DNA from: Succinivibrio sp.
GTDB lineage: Bacteria; Pseudomonadota; Gammaproteobacteria; Enterobacterales; Succinivibrionaceae
Direction: 5' to 3'
Assembly: GCA_017959135.1 (NCBI GenBank)
Contig: JAGDBH010000049.1
Span: 1 to 10,250 of the forward strand
DNA length: 10,250 nucleotides
Positions within the stretch are counted from its first letter, which is position 1; each line of letters opens with the position of its first letter. The translations under genes were made by a program, and so were the position numbers. Below, in pieces: positions 7,530 through 10,250 of the stretch. Below the pieces are notes generated by a model, which did not search any database, was not told the origin of the DNA, and saw nothing but the letters and a program-made list of their open reading frames with translations.

Positions 7530-8669
7530 CTAAGCTTTCTCTCTGTATTTGCGCATAAGTTCAACGAAATGTTTAAATAAAGCCATTGGATCATGTGGAC
7601 CAGGACTTGCCTCAGGGTGTCCCTGGAAGCTGAATGCTGGTGCATCAGTACGTTCAACGCCCTGAAGAGTTCCATCAAACAGTGATTTATGAGTTGCTTT
7701 CAGGTTAGCAGGAAGAGTTGCCTCATCTACACAGAAACCGTGGTTCTGAGAGGTGATGTATACAGTTCCATTCTCTAAATCTCTTACAGGATGGTTTGCA
7801 CCGTGGTGACCACATTTCATCTTGATTGTCTTAGCTCCTGAAGCTAATGACAGTAACTGATGACCAAGACAAATGCCGAATAATGGAATCTTATGCTCTA
7901 AGAAGGTTTTAATTGCTTCCTGTGCATAAGTACATGGTTCAGGATCTCCTGGTCCGTTGGACAGGAAGATTCCATCTGGATTCATTTTTATAACTTCACT
8001 TGCTGGAGTCATTGCAGGCACAACTGTTACCTTGCAGCCTAGTGAAGCCAGGATTCTTAGGATGTTGTACTTAACACCGAAATCATAGGCGACAACATTA
8101 AACTCAGTACGGCTCTTGTTTACATAGCCCTGACCAAGCTCCCAGGTACCTTCATTCCAGTCGTAAATCTCTTTGGTACTTACAACCTTGGCAAGATCCA
8201 TTCCCTTAATACCTGCAAATTCTCTTGCAAGCTTTAGTGCCTTTTCAGCAGTCATTTTTGGATCTGTTGATAAACAGGCATTCTGGGCTCCTTTCTCGCG
8301 AAGGATTCTGGTTAACATTCTGGTATCAATTCCATAAATGCCAGGCTTTTTATACTTAGCAAGAAAATCGCTTAGATTCATTGTGTTACGGAAGTTTGAT
8401 GCAACTAATGAAAGATCTCTTACAACTAAGCCCATTGCAAAAACATCCCGAGATTCGATGTCTTCTTCATTTGTACCGTAATTGCCGATGTGAGGATAAG
8501 TAAGAGTGACGATTTGACTAGCGTATGAAGGATCGGTAAGAATTTCCTGATATCCTGTCATGGATGTATTGAATACGACTTCACCAACGGTGGTTGTATT
8601 TTCGGCGCCGAAAGCTTTACCTTTAAATACTGTTCCGTCAGCGAGAGCCAGAATTGCGGATGCGACCAC
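7530..8669 (-). CDS. carA: Carbamoyl phosphate synthetase, small subunit
   Basis: This class I glutamine amidotransferase subunit hydrolyses glutamine and channels ammonia to CarB. I place the start at the GTG 8669-8667, giving 379 residues against 382 in E. coli. From this GTG there are 13 residues up to and including the conserved LADGT, exactly as in E. coli CarA. GGGGG at 8679-8675 lies five bases upstream as a ribosome site. Numbered from this start, the catalytic triad is Cys267 (GICLGHQ), His351 and Glu353 (FQGHPEAS). The N-terminal CarA-specific domain ([16 protein letters not shown]) is complete. The frame stays open upstream through an ATG at 8723 and a TTG at 8753. Those starts would add up to 28 residues resembling a signal peptide, which is implausible for a cytosolic subunit, and the TTG overlaps the predicted transcription start. 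It forms an operon with carB. Confidence 0.96.
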   Translation of the reverse strand: MVASAILALADGTVFKGKAFGAENTTTVGEVVFNTSMTGYQEILTDPSYASQIVTLTYPHIGNYGTNEEDIESRDVFAMGLVVRDLSLVASNFRNTMNLSDFLAKYKKPGIYGIDTRMLTRILREKGAQNACLSTDPKMTAEKALKLAREFAGIKGMDLAKVVSTKEIYDWNEGTWELGQGYVNKSRTEFNVVAYDFGVKYNILRILASLGCKVTVVPAMTPASEVIKMNPDGIFLSNGPGDPEPCTYAQEAIKTFLEHKIPLFGICLGHQLLSLASGAKTIKMKCGHHGANHPVRDLENGTVYITSQNHGFCVDEATLPANLKATHKSLFDGTLQGVERTDAPAFSFQGHPEASPGPHDPMALFKHFVELMRKYREKA

Positions 8670-8679
8670 AAAGACCCCC

Positions 8680-8737
8680 AAAAAAATGATTGAGAACACC
8701 GAGTGACGCCGATCTTGGTGCATAAATATTTTCACCA
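8680..8737 (-). promoter_or_regulatory. carA leader with alternative hairpins
   Basis: In the transcript, TGGTG (8737-8733) can pair with CACCA (8720-8716). The same segment, CACCAAG (8720-8714), can instead pair with CTCGGTG (8703-8697) with one A-C mismatch. The two structures exclude each other. Seven U's follow at 8686-8680, ten bases after the second stem and directly before the GGGGG ribosome site. This resembles an attenuator or a translational switch, but the second stem is imperfect and its distance to the U-run is long for a classical terminator. Low to moderate support. Confidence 0.3.
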
Positions 8738-8754
8738 GGACCAATGTCTGCAAT

Positions 8755-8782
8755 ATTTTAGACGAAACTCAAACTTTTTCAA
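8755..8782 (-). promoter_or_regulatory. Candidate carA promoter
   Basis: On the minus strand, TTGAAA (8782-8777; 5/6 of the -35 consensus) and TAAAAT (8760-8755; 5/6 of the -10 consensus) are 16 bases apart. Transcription would begin near 8748, giving a leader of about 80 bases before the GTG at 8669 and placing the upstream TTG (8753) outside the message. This is the best sigma70-like promoter in the window. Confidence 0.5.
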
Positions 8783-8798
8783 GAAAAAAAAGGAATTG

Positions 8799-8811
8799 AA
8801 CCAATTTGGTT
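8799..8811. repeat. Inverted repeat upstream of the carA promoter
   Basis: AACCAA (8799-8804) and TTGGTT (8806-8811) form a perfect 13-base inverted repeat with one central base, centred about 57 bases upstream of the predicted carA start. It may be a regulator site for carA, tamA or both. It does not look like an ArgR box (TGAAT-N4-ATTCA type) or the E. coli PurR box. Confidence 0.35.
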
Positions 8812-8883
8812 ATATGATGAGCTTTTTCTTTGTTTTTTTTCACAATTATTTTAGCTTCCTATAAATGAAATAAGAAAGTTCGA

Positions 8884-8889
8884 TATAAT
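8884..8889 (+). promoter_or_regulatory. Possible -10 element for tamA
   Basis: An exact TATAAT lies 41 bases before the tamA ATG on the + strand, which would give a leader of roughly 35 bases. No good -35 hexamer is present 16-18 bases upstream (ATAAAT region), so this rests on the -10 alone in AT-rich DNA. Confidence 0.3.
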
Positions 8890-8905
8890 TGGTGTGAAAA
8901 ATAAT

Positions 8906-8919
8906 AATATCCGGATATT
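8906..8919. repeat. 14-bp perfect palindrome before tamA
   Basis: AATATCCGGATATT is perfectly self-complementary and lies 11 bases before the tamA ATG, inside the predicted leader. It could bind a dimeric regulator, or form a structure near the start codon, where no good ribosome-binding sequence is visible. Function unknown. Confidence 0.4.
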
Positions 8920-8930
8920 GATTTCTACTA

Positions 8931-10250
8931 ATGTTTAATCGCCAGCATAAGGTTGAATTGTCGATAAGGAAGAGCACCTTTATATTAGAATGTGCTCTCG
9001 CTATTGCTGTCACTGTAGCTGGTGGATGCTCGTCAGACGGTAAGCCTGTAAAATCAGCAAATACTGTTTCCAATCCGGTCTCAATCAAGGTTAACGGGAT
9101 CAGCCGTCCTGATGTTAGAGAAAATGTTTACGGATATCTTTCAGCTCTTCCTCAGATTTCAAAAGACAAAGTCAGACTGTATGGAAAGGAAATTACAGAT
9201 AAGATAACTCTTGCTGTACATTCCTACGGTTACTATCATCCTAAAATCAATATTGATTATCCAAAAAGAGATGAACCTTCAAGAGATCTTGTTGCCAAAG
9301 TTGATTTAGGTAAGCCTCTTTTCATCAGAAATTTCCAGATTGAAATTCTGGGTGAAGGTGCTTTTTATCAGTCCTTTAAAAGAATTGTTGAGAAGAGTGG
9401 AATTGGCCCTTATACCCTTCTGGATCACGGTAAATATGAGAAGCTGAAAACAGAGCTTAAGGAAAATGCCATCTCACTTGGCTTCTTTGATTCAAAGCTT
9501 ATAAGTTCCAGAATTCTTGTGTATCAGGAGCAGAATGCTGCTGATATTGTTCTGATCTACGATACAGGTAAACGATACAAGTTTGGAAAGCTAATAACAG
9601 ATGAGAAAACGGAATGGCTCCTAACTCCTTCAAGGTCGCTTATTAACTTTAAGGAAGGGGATGCATTCTCTTCTGCGACTTTAGCTAACTTCTCAACCTC
9701 TCTGTCTCAGACAAACTACTATCGTGCGGTTGATGTTCAGCCTGTCGTTGAAGATAGAAAGGATGGTTATGTTCCTGTAAAACTCGGTCTTGAAAGACAG
9801 GCAAAGAATCAGTATAGGGTAGGTATCGGCTATTCAACCGATGAAGGAATTCGCGGACTGTTAGGCTGGGATAAGCCTCTTATCAGTTCACACGGACATT
9901 CTTTCTCTTCATTTATAAGAGCATCTCAGAAAAAGAAGACAGCTCAGGCTATTTATAAGATTCCACATAAGAATCCTAATCTTGACTACTTCTTTATCAA
10001 GCTTGCTCAGACAAGAATTGATCTGAATGATACTCTGGCGGATATTTCTCACGCCTCTTTCCACTATGTTGCCAATCTGGTTGGAAAATGGCGTCGCGAT
10101 TACTACGTGGCCTCAGAGTATGAAGACTATACTCAGTCAGATGAAAAAGGTCATTCCTTCAATACCATGCTTGGAACCATGATCTCCATGAGAACTACGA
10201 CCGGAGGTCTTGATCCTCGAGCCGGTTATTCAATTGTCTGGGATAACAAA
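8931..10250 (+). CDS. tamA: Outer-membrane assembly factor TamA (3'-truncated by window)
   Basis: From the ATG at 8931 the frame is open for 440 codons to the window end, with no stop, so the C-terminal part of the barrel is missing. E. coli TamA, 577 residues, is an Omp85-family outer-membrane protein that works with TamB in envelope assembly. Matching segments include LGYYQP/SYGYYHP, RYKFGKL (215-221), NFKEGD (239-244), GIGYSTDEG (298-306) and SSHGHSFSS (319-327). Three POTRA domains span roughly 50-285 and the barrel starts near 290. The N terminus is odd: after a charged stretch a hydrophobic segment ends in VAGGC-SS (29-35), a lipobox-like site with Cys33, whereas E. coli TamA has an ordinary signal peptide. 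An in-frame stop at 8919 limits the start to 8931 or the TTG at 8958 (AAGG five bases before it). It is divergent from carA; tamB is probably next. Confidence 0.88.
   Translation, partial: MFNRQHKVELSIRKSTFILECALAIAVTVAGGCSSDGKPVKSANTVSNPVSIKVNGISRPDVRENVYGYLSALPQISKDKVRLYGKEITDKITLAVHSYGYYHPKINIDYPKRDEPSRDLVAKVDLGKPLFIRNFQIEILGEGAFYQSFKRIVEKSGIGPYTLLDHGKYEKLKTELKENAISLGFFDSKLISSRILVYQEQNAADIVLIYDTGKRYKFGKLITDEKTEWLLTPSRSLINFKEGDAFSSATLANFSTSLSQTNYYRAVDVQPVVEDRKDGYVPVKLGLERQAKNQYRVGIGYSTDEGIRGLLGWDKPLISSHGHSFSSFIRASQKKKTAQAIYKIPHKNPNLDYFFIKLAQTRIDLNDTLADISHASFHYVANLVGKWRRDYYVASEYEDYTQSDEKGHSFNTMLGTMISMRTTTGGLDPRAGYSIVWDNK

Noticed and set aside
8672..8690. UTP-sensitive reiterative transcription start at the T7 tract before the carA ribosome site
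   Set aside because: No acceptable -10 or -35 element is positioned to start transcription there; the better promoter lies about 80 bases upstream.
8670..8723. Exported form of CarA with a signal peptide
   Set aside because: CarA works with CarB in the cytosol. Homology, the ribosome site and codon count to LADGT all support the GTG at 8669.
8846..9088. Minus-strand open frame of 80 codons upstream of carA
   Set aside because: It overlaps the 5' end of tamA in antisense, has no recognisable domain or ribosome site, and the tamA frame is backed by homology over more than 400 codons.

Overview
The window reads as ordinary chromosomal DNA from an AT-rich gammaproteobacterium. CarA, CarB and TrxB are close to the Enterobacteria-type proteins, and a TamA-type outer-membrane assembly protein implies a Gram-negative envelope. 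The peroxidase subtype and the butanol-dehydrogenase-like alcohol dehydrogenase resemble proteins common in gut anaerobes. A fermentative gut lineage such as the Succinivibrionaceae would fit, but that placement is inference from gene content and protein flavour only.

Layout, left to right. Positions 1-265 hold no assignable gene; a candidate promoter with nested inverted repeats lies at 184-221. A redox pair follows on the + strand: a glutathione-peroxidase-family thiol peroxidase (266-811) and thioredoxin reductase trxB (891-1829), with a hairpin between them and terminator-like hairpins after trxB. Next on the + strand is a stand-alone HpcH/HpaI-family class II aldolase (1993-2784) ending in a strong intrinsic terminator. 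Convergent to it is an iron-dependent alcohol dehydrogenase of the YqhD/Bdh type (4093-2918, minus). Upstream of that, also on the minus strand, is the carAB operon (carB 7519-4286, carA 8669-7530), closed by a textbook terminator at 4227-4260. A 261-bp divergent intergenic region separates carA from a 3'-truncated tamA (8931 to the window end, + strand), which runs off the edge without a stop.

How the genes work together. CarA and CarB form carbamoyl phosphate synthetase, feeding pyrimidine and arginine synthesis. The peroxidase carries both the peroxidatic Cys and the second Cys used by thioredoxin-dependent members of its family, so its neighbour TrxB may recharge its electron donor through a thioredoxin encoded elsewhere. 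The aldolase and the alcohol dehydrogenase look like independent single-gene units of carbon and aldehyde metabolism. TamA belongs to envelope biogenesis and would normally be partnered by TamB, probably beyond the window.

I found no mobile element, CRISPR array, tRNA or rRNA, and no convincing new multi-gene system. The points most worth a second look are the lipobox-like N terminus of TamA, the carA leader with two mutually exclusive hairpins and an in-frame signal-peptide-like upstream extension, and the nested inverted repeats overlapping the putative peroxidase promoter.
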